The position numbers and the translations under genes are program-made. A stretch of 64,000 nucleotides of DNA from Pseudomonas citri (GTDB taxonomy: Bacteria; Pseudomonadota; Gammaproteobacteria; Pseudomonadales; Pseudomonadaceae): NCBI RefSeq assembly GCF_025336485.1, contig NZ_JAODAB010000027.1, positions 1 to 64,000 on the forward strand, read 5' to 3'. Positions within the stretch are counted from its first letter, which is position 1; each line of letters begins with the position of its first letter. This document shows, in pieces, positions 8,838 through 16,471 of the stretch. The notes below the pieces were generated by a model. It did not search any database and was not told the DNA's origin. It worked only from the letters and a program-made list of their open reading frames with translations.

Positions 8838-10370
8838 TTACAGGCTCGGCAACAACTTGGCGGTCACCAACTCGTTCAGGCACCGGCTGGCCAACAACTC
8901 GCTGGCGGCATTGATGTCGGGTGCAAAGAAGCGGTCCTTCTCATAGAACGGCACTTCGGCACGCAGGACGGCCCGGGCCTTTTCCAGCTTCGTGGAGGTT
9001 TTCAAGCCACCGCGCAGGTCCAGCCCCTGGCAGGCCGCGAGCCATTCCACCGCGAGGATGCCACGGGTGTTCTCGGCCATTTCCCACAGACGCTTACCGG
9101 CGGCCGGAGCCATGGAGACGTGGTCTTCCTGGTTGGCCGAGGTCGGCAGGCTGTCCACCGAGTGAGGATGGGACAAGGCCTTGTTCTCACTCGCCAAGGC
9201 AGCAGCAGTGACCTGGGCGATCATGAAGCCGGAGTTCACGCCACCATTGCCCACCAGGAACGGCGGCAGTTGCGACATGTGCTTGTCCATCATCAGCGAG
9301 ATGCGGCGCTCGCTCAGGGAGCCGATCTCGGCAATCGCCAGCGCCATGTTATCGGCGGCCATCGCCACCGGCTCGGCGTGGAAGTTGCCACCGGAGATCA
9401 CGTCGCCTTCGGCGGCAAACACCAGCGGGTTGTCCGACACCGCGTTCGCCTCGACCACCAGCACCTCGGCGGCCTGGCGGAACTGGGTCAGGCAGGCGCC
9501 CATCACTTGCGGCTGGCAACGCAGGGAGTACGGGTCCTGGACCTTGTCGCAGTTCTGGTGCGACGCGGAGACTTCGCTGCGCTCACCCAGCAGGTCGCGA
9601 TAAGCAGCGGCGGTATCGATCTGGCCCTTCTGGCCACGGGCCGCGTGGATGCGAGCATCGAATGGCGAGCGCGAGCCGAGCACCGCTTCCACGGTCAGGC
9701 TGCCCAGGGCCAGGGCACCGGCGAACAGGTCTTCGCCTTCGAACAGGCCACGCAGGGCAAACGCGGTGGACACCTGGGTGCCGTTGAGCAGCGCCAGGCC
9801 TTCCTTGGCGGCCAGGGTCAGCGGCGCCAGGCCGGCGACTTTCAGCGCCTCGACGGCCGGCAGCCATTCGCCTTTGTAGCGAGCCTTGCCTTCGCCCAGC
9901 AGCACCAGGGACATATGGGCCAGTGGCGCCAGGTCACCGGAAGCGCCGACCGAACCCTTGAGCGGAATGTGTGGGTAGACCTCGGCATTGACCAGTGCGA
10001 TCAACGCATCGATCACTTGCCGGCGAATGCCAGAGAAACCACGGCTCAGGCTGTTGACCTTGAGCACCATGATCAAACGCACCAGCGCATCGCTGATCGG
10101 CTCGCCTACGCCAGCGGCATGGGATAGCACCAGGGAGCGTTGCAGGTTTTCCAGGTCCTGGCTGGCGATACGGGTCGAGGCCAGCAGGCCGAAACCGGTG
10201 TTGATGCCGTAGGCAGTGCGGTTCTCGGCGAGGATCTGCTCCACGCAGGCAACGCTGGCCTCGATCTGCGCCGAGGCACTGGCGTCGAGCGTCAGCGTCA
10301 CGGGTTGCTGATAGATATCACGCAGTTGAGCCAGGCTCAGTTGGCCGGGGATCAAGTTCAAAGCTGTCAT
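8838..10370 (-). CDS. hutH: Histidine ammonia-lyase (active paralogue)
   Basis: First step of histidine breakdown: non-oxidative deamination of L-histidine to urocanate. The MIO-forming Ala143-Ser144-Gly145 is present in KGSVGASGDLAPLAH. Other active-site residues match P. putida HutH with a +1 offset: Tyr54 (AYGINTGFG), SHA around 83-85, Asn196, Tyr281 (QDPYSLR) and the NQEDH acidic motif. The ATG at 10370 has GGAG upstream and gives 510 residues, the family length. It corresponds to HutH2 in P. fluorescens naming. It follows the paralogue HutH1 after a 128-bp gap. Confidence 0.97.
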   Translation of the reverse strand: MTALNLIPGQLSLAQLRDIYQQPVTLTLDASASAQIEASVACVEQILAENRTAYGINTGFGLLASTRIASQDLENLQRSLVLSHAAGVGEPISDALVRLIMVLKVNSLSRGFSGIRRQVIDALIALVNAEVYPHIPLKGSVGASGDLAPLAHMSLVLLGEGKARYKGEWLPAVEALKVAGLAPLTLAAKEGLALLNGTQVSTAFALRGLFEGEDLFAGALALGSLTVEAVLGSRSPFDARIHAARGQKGQIDTAAAYRDLLGERSEVSASHQNCDKVQDPYSLRCQPQVMGACLTQFRQAAEVLVVEANAVSDNPLVFAAEGDVISGGNFHAEPVAMAADNMALAIAEIGSLSERRISLMMDKHMSQLPPFLVGNGGVNSGFMIAQVTAAALASENKALSHPHSVDSLPTSANQEDHVSMAPAAGKRLWEMAENTRGILAVEWLAACQGLDLRGGLKTSTKLEKARAVLRAEVPFYEKDRFFAPDINAASELLASRCLNELVTAKLLPSL

Positions 10371-10498
10371 TTCCTGCTCCTTTTGAGAGTTTTTATGTAT
10401 CCGCCAGTCGCTCCGGAACGTTCCGTTATCCGTCACCCTCGCTTTTTGAGCGATGCCTTGTGGGCAAGAGGTGCCTTGGCACGCTGGCGCTTTTTTGA
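10371..10498. other. hutH1-hutH2 intercistronic gap
   Basis: A 128-bp non-coding spacer holding a perfect 12-bp palindrome, CGGAACGTTCCG, at 10414-10425, and the GGAG ribosome site of hutH2. From memory, P. fluorescens SBW25 has a histidine permease gene (hutTh) at this place; no permease reading frame or remnant is visible here. Confidence 0.6.
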
Positions 10499-12022
10499 TC
10501 AATTCAAATTCGGTAACACACTGTCCAGCACGTTCGGGTCTTTAAGGAGCCCGGCAGCGCTGGCGATGTCCGGCGCCAACCAGCGGTCCTGGTCATAGGC
10601 GGGGACACGCTGGCGCAGCAACCGCCAGGCCGCGCCGGTGCCGACACCGAAACGTTGCGTCTTGAGAAATTCAAAAGCCTGGGCCGCCAGCAGGTATTCG
10701 ATGGCAAGGATCTGCGTGCAGTTTTCCAGGGCCCGGTGCAGCTTCAGGGCCGCGTTGGTGCCCATGCTCAAGTGGTCTTCCTGCAAGCCGGAGGTGACGA
10801 AGTTGTCGAGCACTGCCGGTTGCGCCAGTTGCTTGTTCTCCGCGCACAGCGAGGCGGCGACATATTGCACGATCATCATTCCCGAGTTCACCCCGGGATT
10901 GGCCACCAGAAAGGCCGGCAGGCCGCTGACGTGGGGGTTGATCAAGCGGTCGAGGCGGCGCTCGGCGATGGACCCGATCTCGGCCATGGCCACAGCCAGC
11001 AGATCCGCCGCCAGCGCCACCGATTGGCCGTGGGGATTGGCCTGGGACATGACCCGGAAATTTTCCGGCGTACCCAGCAGCAACGGGTTATCGGTGGCGG
11101 CATTGAGTTCGGTTTCGATCTGCTGGCGCGCATGGGCCAACTGATCGCGAGCGGCGCCGTGCACCTGGGGAATCGAACGAATGCTCAAGGCATCCTGGGT
11201 GCGAATGCCCAGGCTCGCGGTGATGACCTCGCTGCCTTCGAGCAAGGCGCGCAAATTAGCGCCAACCTGCTGCATGCCCGGGTGCGGCTTGAGGGCGATG
11301 ATCTCGGCATCGAACGCGGCAATCTGCCCGCGCAGGGCTTCGAAGCTCATGGCACCGATCACATCGGCCCATTGCAGCAGGCGCGTCGCATCGGCCAGGG
11401 CCAGGCAACTGAGACCGGTCATGCACGGTGTGCCGTTGACCAGGCATAAGCCGTCCTTGGCCCCCAGTTGCACCGGTTGCAGCCCTTCAGCGGCCAATGC
11501 CTGCTGCGCCGAAATGATCTGCCCACGGTGGCTGACCTGTCCGACGCCCAGCAGCGCGATGCTGATGTGGGCCATGTGGGTCAGGTAACCCACCGATCCC
11601 TGGGACGGCACTTGTGGGGTGATGCCACGGTTGAGCAGCGCCAGCAGCGCTTCGACCACCCGGCGATGGATGCCGGACTTGCCCTGGCTGTAGTTGAGGA
11701 TGGCAGCGCAGAGAATCGCCCGGGTCTGCTCATCGGACAGCGGCGCGCCGACGCCGCAGGCATGGCTGAGCAGCGTGTTGCGCGACAGTTGGCTGAGTTG
11801 TTCGTCCTTGAGCGAAACATTGCACAAGGCCCCCAGGCCGGTGTTGACGCCATAGGCGCGCTCGCCACTTTCGACGATGCGCTGGACGATGGCCTGGGCA
11901 TTGTCGATCCGCGCCCAGGCCTCGGCCGACAGCTCCAGAGGCGCGCCGAAGCGGGCGACGGCGACCACATCCTGCCAACGCAGGGGAGCATCGGCGATTA
12001 CGATTTTTTCAGCCTGGGACAT
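10499..12022 (-). CDS. hutH1: HutH1, histidine ammonia-lyase paralogue lacking the MIO triad
   Basis: Aromatic amino acid lyase family protein of 507 residues, aligned over its whole length with the neighbouring HutH. Where HutH reads GSVGASGDLAPLAH, this protein reads GSVGYLTHMAH (142-152): the three residues that cyclise to MIO are absent. The QDPYSLR motif is QDALSIR (276-282), so the catalytic Tyr is Leu. Kept are Tyr57 (AYGVNTG), SHA (86-88), NGT (196-198) and the QEDH motif. Family chemistry therefore predicts no classical lyase activity. It lies 98 bp after hutV and upstream of hutH. A binding, regulatory or hetero-oligomer role is possible but unproven. Confidence 0.9.
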   Translation of the reverse strand: MSQAEKIVIADAPLRWQDVVAVARFGAPLELSAEAWARIDNAQAIVQRIVESGERAYGVNTGLGALCNVSLKDEQLSQLSRNTLLSHACGVGAPLSDEQTRAILCAAILNYSQGKSGIHRRVVEALLALLNRGITPQVPSQGSVGYLTHMAHISIALLGVGQVSHRGQIISAQQALAAEGLQPVQLGAKDGLCLVNGTPCMTGLSCLALADATRLLQWADVIGAMSFEALRGQIAAFDAEIIALKPHPGMQQVGANLRALLEGSEVITASLGIRTQDALSIRSIPQVHGAARDQLAHARQQIETELNAATDNPLLLGTPENFRVMSQANPHGQSVALAADLLAVAMAEIGSIAERRLDRLINPHVSGLPAFLVANPGVNSGMMIVQYVAASLCAENKQLAQPAVLDNFVTSGLQEDHLSMGTNAALKLHRALENCTQILAIEYLLAAQAFEFLKTQRFGVGTGAAWRLLRQRVPAYDQDRWLAPDIASAAGLLKDPNVLDSVLPNLN

Positions 12023-12078
12023 CTAAAGCCTCATACCCATATTAAGTTGCCAATACCCTTGCGTCGCAGCGGGATTAT

Positions 12079-12105
12079 CTGTGGGAGCAAGCTTTGCTCC
12101 CACAG
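12079..12105. repeat. GTGGGAGC hairpin between hutV and hutH1
   Basis: Perfect 12-bp inverted repeat, CTGTGGGAGCAA (12079-12090) against TTGCTCCCACAG (12094-12105), with a 3-nt loop. It belongs to the REP-like family seen elsewhere in the window. It has no adjacent T-run in the operon direction, so an mRNA-end stabiliser or processing site is more likely than a terminator. Confidence 0.8.
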
Positions 12106-12120
12106 GCTTTGTCCCCCGCC

Positions 12121-12951
12121 CTACACCACCGCTGCCCTGCGCTGCACGAACCGATCGACATATTCATCCGCCGGCGAATGCAGGATCTCCCGGGGCGTGC
12201 CGACCTGGATCAGCTTGCCATCCTTGAGGATCGCAATGCGGTTGCCGATGCGCACGGCCTCGTCGAGGTCGTGGGTGATGAAGACGATGGTCTTGTGCAG
12301 GGTCTTTTGCAGCTCCAGCAACTGGTCCTGCATTTCCGCGCGGATCAGCGGGTCGAGGGCGCTGAAGGCTTCGTCCATCAGGATGATGTCGGTGTCCGCC
12401 GCCAAGGCACGGGCCAGGCCGACGCGCTGGCGCATCCCACCCGAGAGCTGGTGCGGGTATTTGTTCTCGTAGCCCTTCAGGCCCACGGTGTTGATCCAGT
12501 GCAACGCCCGCTCGGCGCACACCTGCTTGCTCTCGCCGCGCACTTTCAAGCCGTAGGCGACGTTGTCCAGCACGTTCTTGTGGGGCAGCAGGCCGAAGCT
12601 CTGGAACACCATGCTGATCTTGTGCCGGCGGAATTCGCGCAGGGCGTCCATGTCCAGTTGCAGGATGTCCTCGCCGTCTACCAGGATCGCGCCGCTGGTG
12701 GGATCGATCAGCCGGTTGAAGTGGCGTACCAAGGTGGATTTGCCCGAACCGGACAAGCCCATGATCACGAAGATCTCGCCGGTGCCGATGCTCAGCGACA
12801 GGTCGTTCACACCGACCACGCAACCGGTGGCGGCCAGCACCTGGTCCTTGCTCTTGTCCTGGCGGATCAGGTCCAGGGCTTCCTGGGAGCGATTGCCGAA
12901 AATCTTGAAGACGTTCTTGACTTCGATCTTGCTGATGGCTGCGTTGTTCAT
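12121..12951 (-). CDS. hutV: Histidine/choline-betaine type ABC transporter ATPase
   Basis: Cytoplasmic ATPase of a ProV/OpuA-like importer, assigned to histidine uptake from its place inside the hut operon. Walker A GLSGSGKST is at residues 65-73; the ABC signature LSGGMRQRVGLARAL and Walker B IILMDEAFSALD follow. At 276 residues it is a short ProV without C-terminal CBS domains. It overlaps hutW by 4 nt, with the ATG inside the end of hutW. Sequence alone would not separate histidine from glycine-betaine specificity. Confidence 0.9.
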   Translation of the reverse strand: MNNAAISKIEVKNVFKIFGNRSQEALDLIRQDKSKDQVLAATGCVVGVNDLSLSIGTGEIFVIMGLSGSGKSTLVRHFNRLIDPTSGAILVDGEDILQLDMDALREFRRHKISMVFQSFGLLPHKNVLDNVAYGLKVRGESKQVCAERALHWINTVGLKGYENKYPHQLSGGMRQRVGLARALAADTDIILMDEAFSALDPLIRAEMQDQLLELQKTLHKTIVFITHDLDEAVRIGNRIAILKDGKLIQVGTPREILHSPADEYVDRFVQRRAAVV

Positions 12952-13799
12952 TTGCTCACCTCGTGCCGAGGACGACCATAGGCCTGGGTAATGCGGTCGA
13001 TGACCACGGCGAGAATCACGATGGCCAGCCCCGCTTCGAGGCCGCGTCCGACGTTGAGGGTCTGGATGCCCACCAGTACATCTTCACCCAGGCCACGGGC
13101 GCCGATCATCGAGGCGATGACCACCATCGACAGGGCCATCATGGTGGTCTGGTTGATCCCGGCCATGATGCTCGGCAGGGCCAGGGGCAGTTGCACGCCG
13201 AACAGCTGTTGCCAGCGGTTGGCGCCGAAGGCATTGATGGCTTCCATCACTTCACCGTCCACCTGGCGGATGCCCAGGTCGGTCAGGCGAATCAACGGTG
13301 GCGCGGCGTAGATCACCGTGGCGAAGATCGCCGGGACCTTGCCCAGGCCGAACAGCATCAATACCGGAATCAGGTACACGAAGCTCGGCATGGTCTGCAT
13401 GATGTCCAGCAACGGCATCAGCACCGAACGCAGGCGATTGCTGCGGGCCGAGAGGATGCCCAGCGGAATGCCGATCAACACCGAGATCAGCGTCGCCACC
13501 AGCATCAGGGCGAGGGTCTGCATCAGTTTGTCCCACAGGCCCACCGCGCCCACCAGGAACAGCAGGCCGACGATCACCGCCGTCGCCACGACCTTGCGGG
13601 TCGCGTGCCAGGCGACGCCGCCGACAATGGCCAGCATCAACCACCAGGGCGCCAGGCGCAGCAGGCCTTCGAGGTTGACGATGGCCCACAGCAGGGTGTC
13701 GGAGATGTGCCGGAACACATCGCCATAGTTGGTCACCAGCGTATCGACCCAACCGTTGACCCAGTCGGCGATGGAGAAGGTAAAGCTTTCGGGAAACAT
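12948..13799 (-). CDS. hutW: Histidine ABC transporter permease
   Basis: ProW-like binding-protein-dependent permease of 283 residues with about six membrane segments. The BPD transport domain includes the cytoplasmic-loop EAINAFGANRWQQLFGVQLP (EAA motif), followed by a typical LALPSIMAGINQTTMMALSM stretch. It sits between hutX (71 bp upstream) and hutV (4-nt overlap), forming the transporter core. Specificity for histidine is inferred from the operon. Confidence 0.92.
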   Translation of the reverse strand: MFPESFTFSIADWVNGWVDTLVTNYGDVFRHISDTLLWAIVNLEGLLRLAPWWLMLAIVGGVAWHATRKVVATAVIVGLLFLVGAVGLWDKLMQTLALMLVATLISVLIGIPLGILSARSNRLRSVLMPLLDIMQTMPSFVYLIPVLMLFGLGKVPAIFATVIYAAPPLIRLTDLGIRQVDGEVMEAINAFGANRWQQLFGVQLPLALPSIMAGINQTTMMALSMVVIASMIGARGLGEDVLVGIQTLNVGRGLEAGLAIVILAVVIDRITQAYGRPRHEVSK

Positions 13800-13834
13800 A
13801 AGGGACTCTCGATCAAAGGGATGCAGTGAACATC

Positions 13835-13859
13835 CCGGCCAGCCCTTCGGGTTGGCCGG
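13835..13859. other. Intercistronic hairpin after hutX
   Basis: CCGGCCAGCCC (13835-13845) pairs with GGGTTGGCCGG (13849-13859) as an 11-bp stem with one G-U wobble and a TTC loop. It lies between hutX and hutW. No U-tract follows in the minus-strand direction. Such stems commonly protect the 3' end of binding-protein mRNA relative to downstream genes; this role is inferred. Confidence 0.7.
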
Positions 13860-13870
13860 GGGTATTCGAC

Positions 13871-14839
13871 CTACAGAGCCGCGTCGATTTTCTTGGCAGC
13901 GTCTTCACTCACCCAGGCGTGCCAGACTTCAGGATGTTCCTTCAGGAAAATCTTCGCCAGTTTCGGCGACTCGATTCGCTCCTTGGCCATGCGACCGAGG
14001 TTCTGGTTGAGGATATCGATGGGCAGGTTGACCTTTTCCAGCACCGTCACCAGTTCCGGGGCTTCGTCGTGGAAAGTCTTGGATAGGCCGACCTTGATGC
14101 TCACGCTTTTATCCACGCCCGGTTTTTCTTCCAGTTTCACCAGGTCCACCTGGCCCATCAGCGGCGTTGGCGACCAGTAGTAGAACAGGATCGGCTCGCC
14201 ACGCTTGTAGCTCGACAGCACTGCCGCATCCAACGCTGGGCCGGTGCCCGGACGGAAGTTGGTGTAGGTTTTTTCCAAGCCGTAGCTTTTCAGCATTTCG
14301 CTGTTGTCCAGCTCGCAGGTCCAGCCGGCCGGGCAGTTGTAGAAGCGGCCCTTGGACGGCTCTTCCGGATCCTTGAACACGGCGGCGTACTGGCCCAGGT
14401 CGGCGATGTTCTTCAGGCCTGGCGCCTTGGCTTCGAGCTTGCGCTTGGCATCGCCTTCGACCACGTAGCGCGGCACGTACCAACCTTCGATGGCGCCCAC
14501 CACCGGCGCGCCGACGCCCACCACCTTGCCGGCCTTCTCGGCCTTGTTCCAGACCTCGCTGCGCCCGACCCACTCTTCGGCAAACACCTGGATGTCGTTG
14601 CTGCTCAGGGCGTTCTCCATGGTGATGGAGTTGCCGGGCAGGCTGTCGGTCTTGCAGCCGTAGCCTTTCTCGAGCACCACTTGCAGGACGTCAGTCAGCA
14701 GCATGCCGCTTTCCCAGTTCAGGCCGGCAAACTTCACCGGTTTGCCCGACTCGCACCAACCCGCTGCTTGCGTGGCGCCGGCACTGGCCAGCAGGCCCAT
14801 GGAAAGCAGTGCGGTCAGCAGGGTCTTGTTCGATTTCAT
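13871..14839 (-). CDS. hutX: Histidine ABC transporter substrate-binding protein
   Basis: OpuAC/ProX family periplasmic binding protein of 322 residues. The signal peptide is visible (MKSNKTLLTALLSMGLLAS then ATQAAG); the mature protein contains the WESG, LPGNS and WVGR segments of the family. It is first of the XWV transporter genes and is separated from hutW by a stable hairpin. Histidine as ligand is inferred from operon context; choline or betaine would be the alternative on family grounds. Confidence 0.9.
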   Translation of the reverse strand: MKSNKTLLTALLSMGLLASAGATQAAGWCESGKPVKFAGLNWESGMLLTDVLQVVLEKGYGCKTDSLPGNSITMENALSSNDIQVFAEEWVGRSEVWNKAEKAGKVVGVGAPVVGAIEGWYVPRYVVEGDAKRKLEAKAPGLKNIADLGQYAAVFKDPEEPSKGRFYNCPAGWTCELDNSEMLKSYGLEKTYTNFRPGTGPALDAAVLSSYKRGEPILFYYWSPTPLMGQVDLVKLEEKPGVDKSVSIKVGLSKTFHDEAPELVTVLEKVNLPIDILNQNLGRMAKERIESPKLAKIFLKEHPEVWHAWVSEDAAKKIDAAL

Positions 14840-14909
14840 TATGTGACGCTCCTAATCAGTTGGATTGGCTTACGGCAGTCAAGAGGCATCCTGCCCTTCC
14901 CACGTCCAA

Positions 14910-16382
14910 TCAGGCCTGCGCCGCAGCGCGACCAGCCCCGCTTGTTATAGGTTGTACAACGTTGCTCTGCGCGACCGGCAGAATCAGGTGGTCGGGTACC
15001 GCGCCGTGCCATTTCTTCGCGCACACGTAATACAGTGCAGCGGGAAGCACCAGGCCGATGATCCAGGAAATATCCACGCCGCCCATGGCCGCCACCAGCG
15101 GACCGGTATAGAACTTGGTGGCGATGAACGGCAATTGAACCAGTACACCGAAGACATAAACGCTGATACCGAGGGTGTTCCAGCGCCCGTAGCGCCCGTT
15201 CGGATCGGCCAGCGCCGGCACGTCATAACGCTCGCGAGTGATGCAGTAGTAGTCCACCAGGTTGATCGCGCTCCAAGGCGTGAAGAACGCCAGCAAGAAC
15301 AAGATGAAGGACTTGAACGCACCGAGGAACGAGTGCTGGCCGAGCAGCGCGATCAGGGTCGCAGCGCCGACGATTGCCAGCACGAAGACCAGGCGTTGCA
15401 GGCGCGTTACGTTCAGGCGACCACGAAAACCGCTGATGATGGTCGCAATGCACATGAAGCTGCCGTAGGAGTTCAACGTGGAGATGGTGACCTTGCCGAA
15501 CGCGATGCTGAAGTACAGCAGCGCAGCGGTGGCACCGGCCCCCCCCAGGCCCACGATGTAGGCCACTTCGTGACCCGCGAACTGCCCATTGGCCGAGGCG
15601 GCGGCGAACACGCCGAGGATCATCGCCACCTGTGCGCCGATGACCGAACCGGCACCTGCGGCAAAGAAGGTTTTCACCGACGACGTCGCGCTCGGCAGAT
15701 AGCGTGAATAGTCCGCCACGTAGGGGCCGAAGGCGATCTGCCAGGATGCCGCGAGCGACACGGCCAGCAGGAAGCTGCTCCAGCTGAAATGGCGGATTTG
15801 CAGGAGTGCGCCAACGTCTGTCTGGCCGATCAGGCGAGCGAACAGGTAAACGAAGGCGATCACGCCAATCACGCTGGCGACCCGGCCAATGAAGTGGATC
15901 ACCCGGTAACCGAGCACCGTGACCAGCACGATGACACTGGCGAACATAAGGATGCCGACGCTGTCGCTGACGCCAAACAACTGGCCCAGCGCCTGGCCGG
16001 AGAGCACCGTTCCCGTCGCAGTGAAACCCAGGTACATCAGGCACACCAGGACGATCGGGATGGCCGCGCCATAAATACCGAACTGCACGCGACTGGAGAT
16101 CATCTGCGGCAGGCCGAGCTTGGGGCCCTGCGCGGCATGCAGCGCCATGACACCACCGCCGAGCAGTTGGCCGATCAGCAAACCGATCAACGACCAGAAC
16201 ACGTCACCACCCAGCACCACCGCCAACGCACCGGTGACAATGGCGGTGATCTGCAGGTTGGCGCCCATCCAGAGGGTGAACTGGCTCAACAATCGGCCGT
16301 GTCTCTCCGCTTCCGGGATGTAGTCGATCGAGCGCTTCTCGATCAACGGCGTGCTGCTTTCGCGTGTGCTGGTGACAGCCAT
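14910..16382 (-). CDS. NCS1-family permease, probable urocanate transporter
   Basis: Polytopic inner-membrane protein of 490 residues in the cytosine/purines/uracil permease family (NCS1), with about 12 membrane helices and the N-terminal IDYIPEAERHGR preceding TM1. Its place directly after hutU fits the urocanate permease (HutTu) I recall from P. fluorescens SBW25. Cytosine or allantoin uptake would be the default guess without that context. The 70 bp to hutX show no terminator. Confidence 0.8.
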   Translation of the reverse strand: MAVTSTRESSTPLIEKRSIDYIPEAERHGRLLSQFTLWMGANLQITAIVTGALAVVLGGDVFWSLIGLLIGQLLGGGVMALHAAQGPKLGLPQMISSRVQFGIYGAAIPIVLVCLMYLGFTATGTVLSGQALGQLFGVSDSVGILMFASVIVLVTVLGYRVIHFIGRVASVIGVIAFVYLFARLIGQTDVGALLQIRHFSWSSFLLAVSLAASWQIAFGPYVADYSRYLPSATSSVKTFFAAGAGSVIGAQVAMILGVFAAASANGQFAGHEVAYIVGLGGAGATAALLYFSIAFGKVTISTLNSYGSFMCIATIISGFRGRLNVTRLQRLVFVLAIVGAATLIALLGQHSFLGAFKSFILFLLAFFTPWSAINLVDYYCITRERYDVPALADPNGRYGRWNTLGISVYVFGVLVQLPFIATKFYTGPLVAAMGGVDISWIIGLVLPAALYYVCAKKWHGAVPDHLILPVAQSNVVQPITSGAGRAAAQA

Positions 16383-16429
16383 GGTTCAACCTCTGTGGAT
16401 TGTTCTGGATTCATTTGCGCTGCTGTTTC

Positions 16430-16462
16430 CTTGTGGGAGCGGCGGTGCGGCGCTCCCACAAG
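16430..16462. repeat. GTGGGAGC hairpin between hutU and the permease gene
   Basis: CTTGTGGGAGC (16430-16440) and GCTCCCACAAG (16452-16462) form a perfect 11-bp stem around a GC-rich 11-nt loop. It is a REP-like element inside the operon with no U-tract, so full termination is not expected. Confidence 0.75.
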
Positions 16463-16471
16463 AGTGTTGCG

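Noticed and set aside
10499..12022. hutH1 as a pseudogene
   Set aside because: The frame is intact over 507 residues with most active-site residues kept, so decay is less likely than a conserved non-catalytic role.
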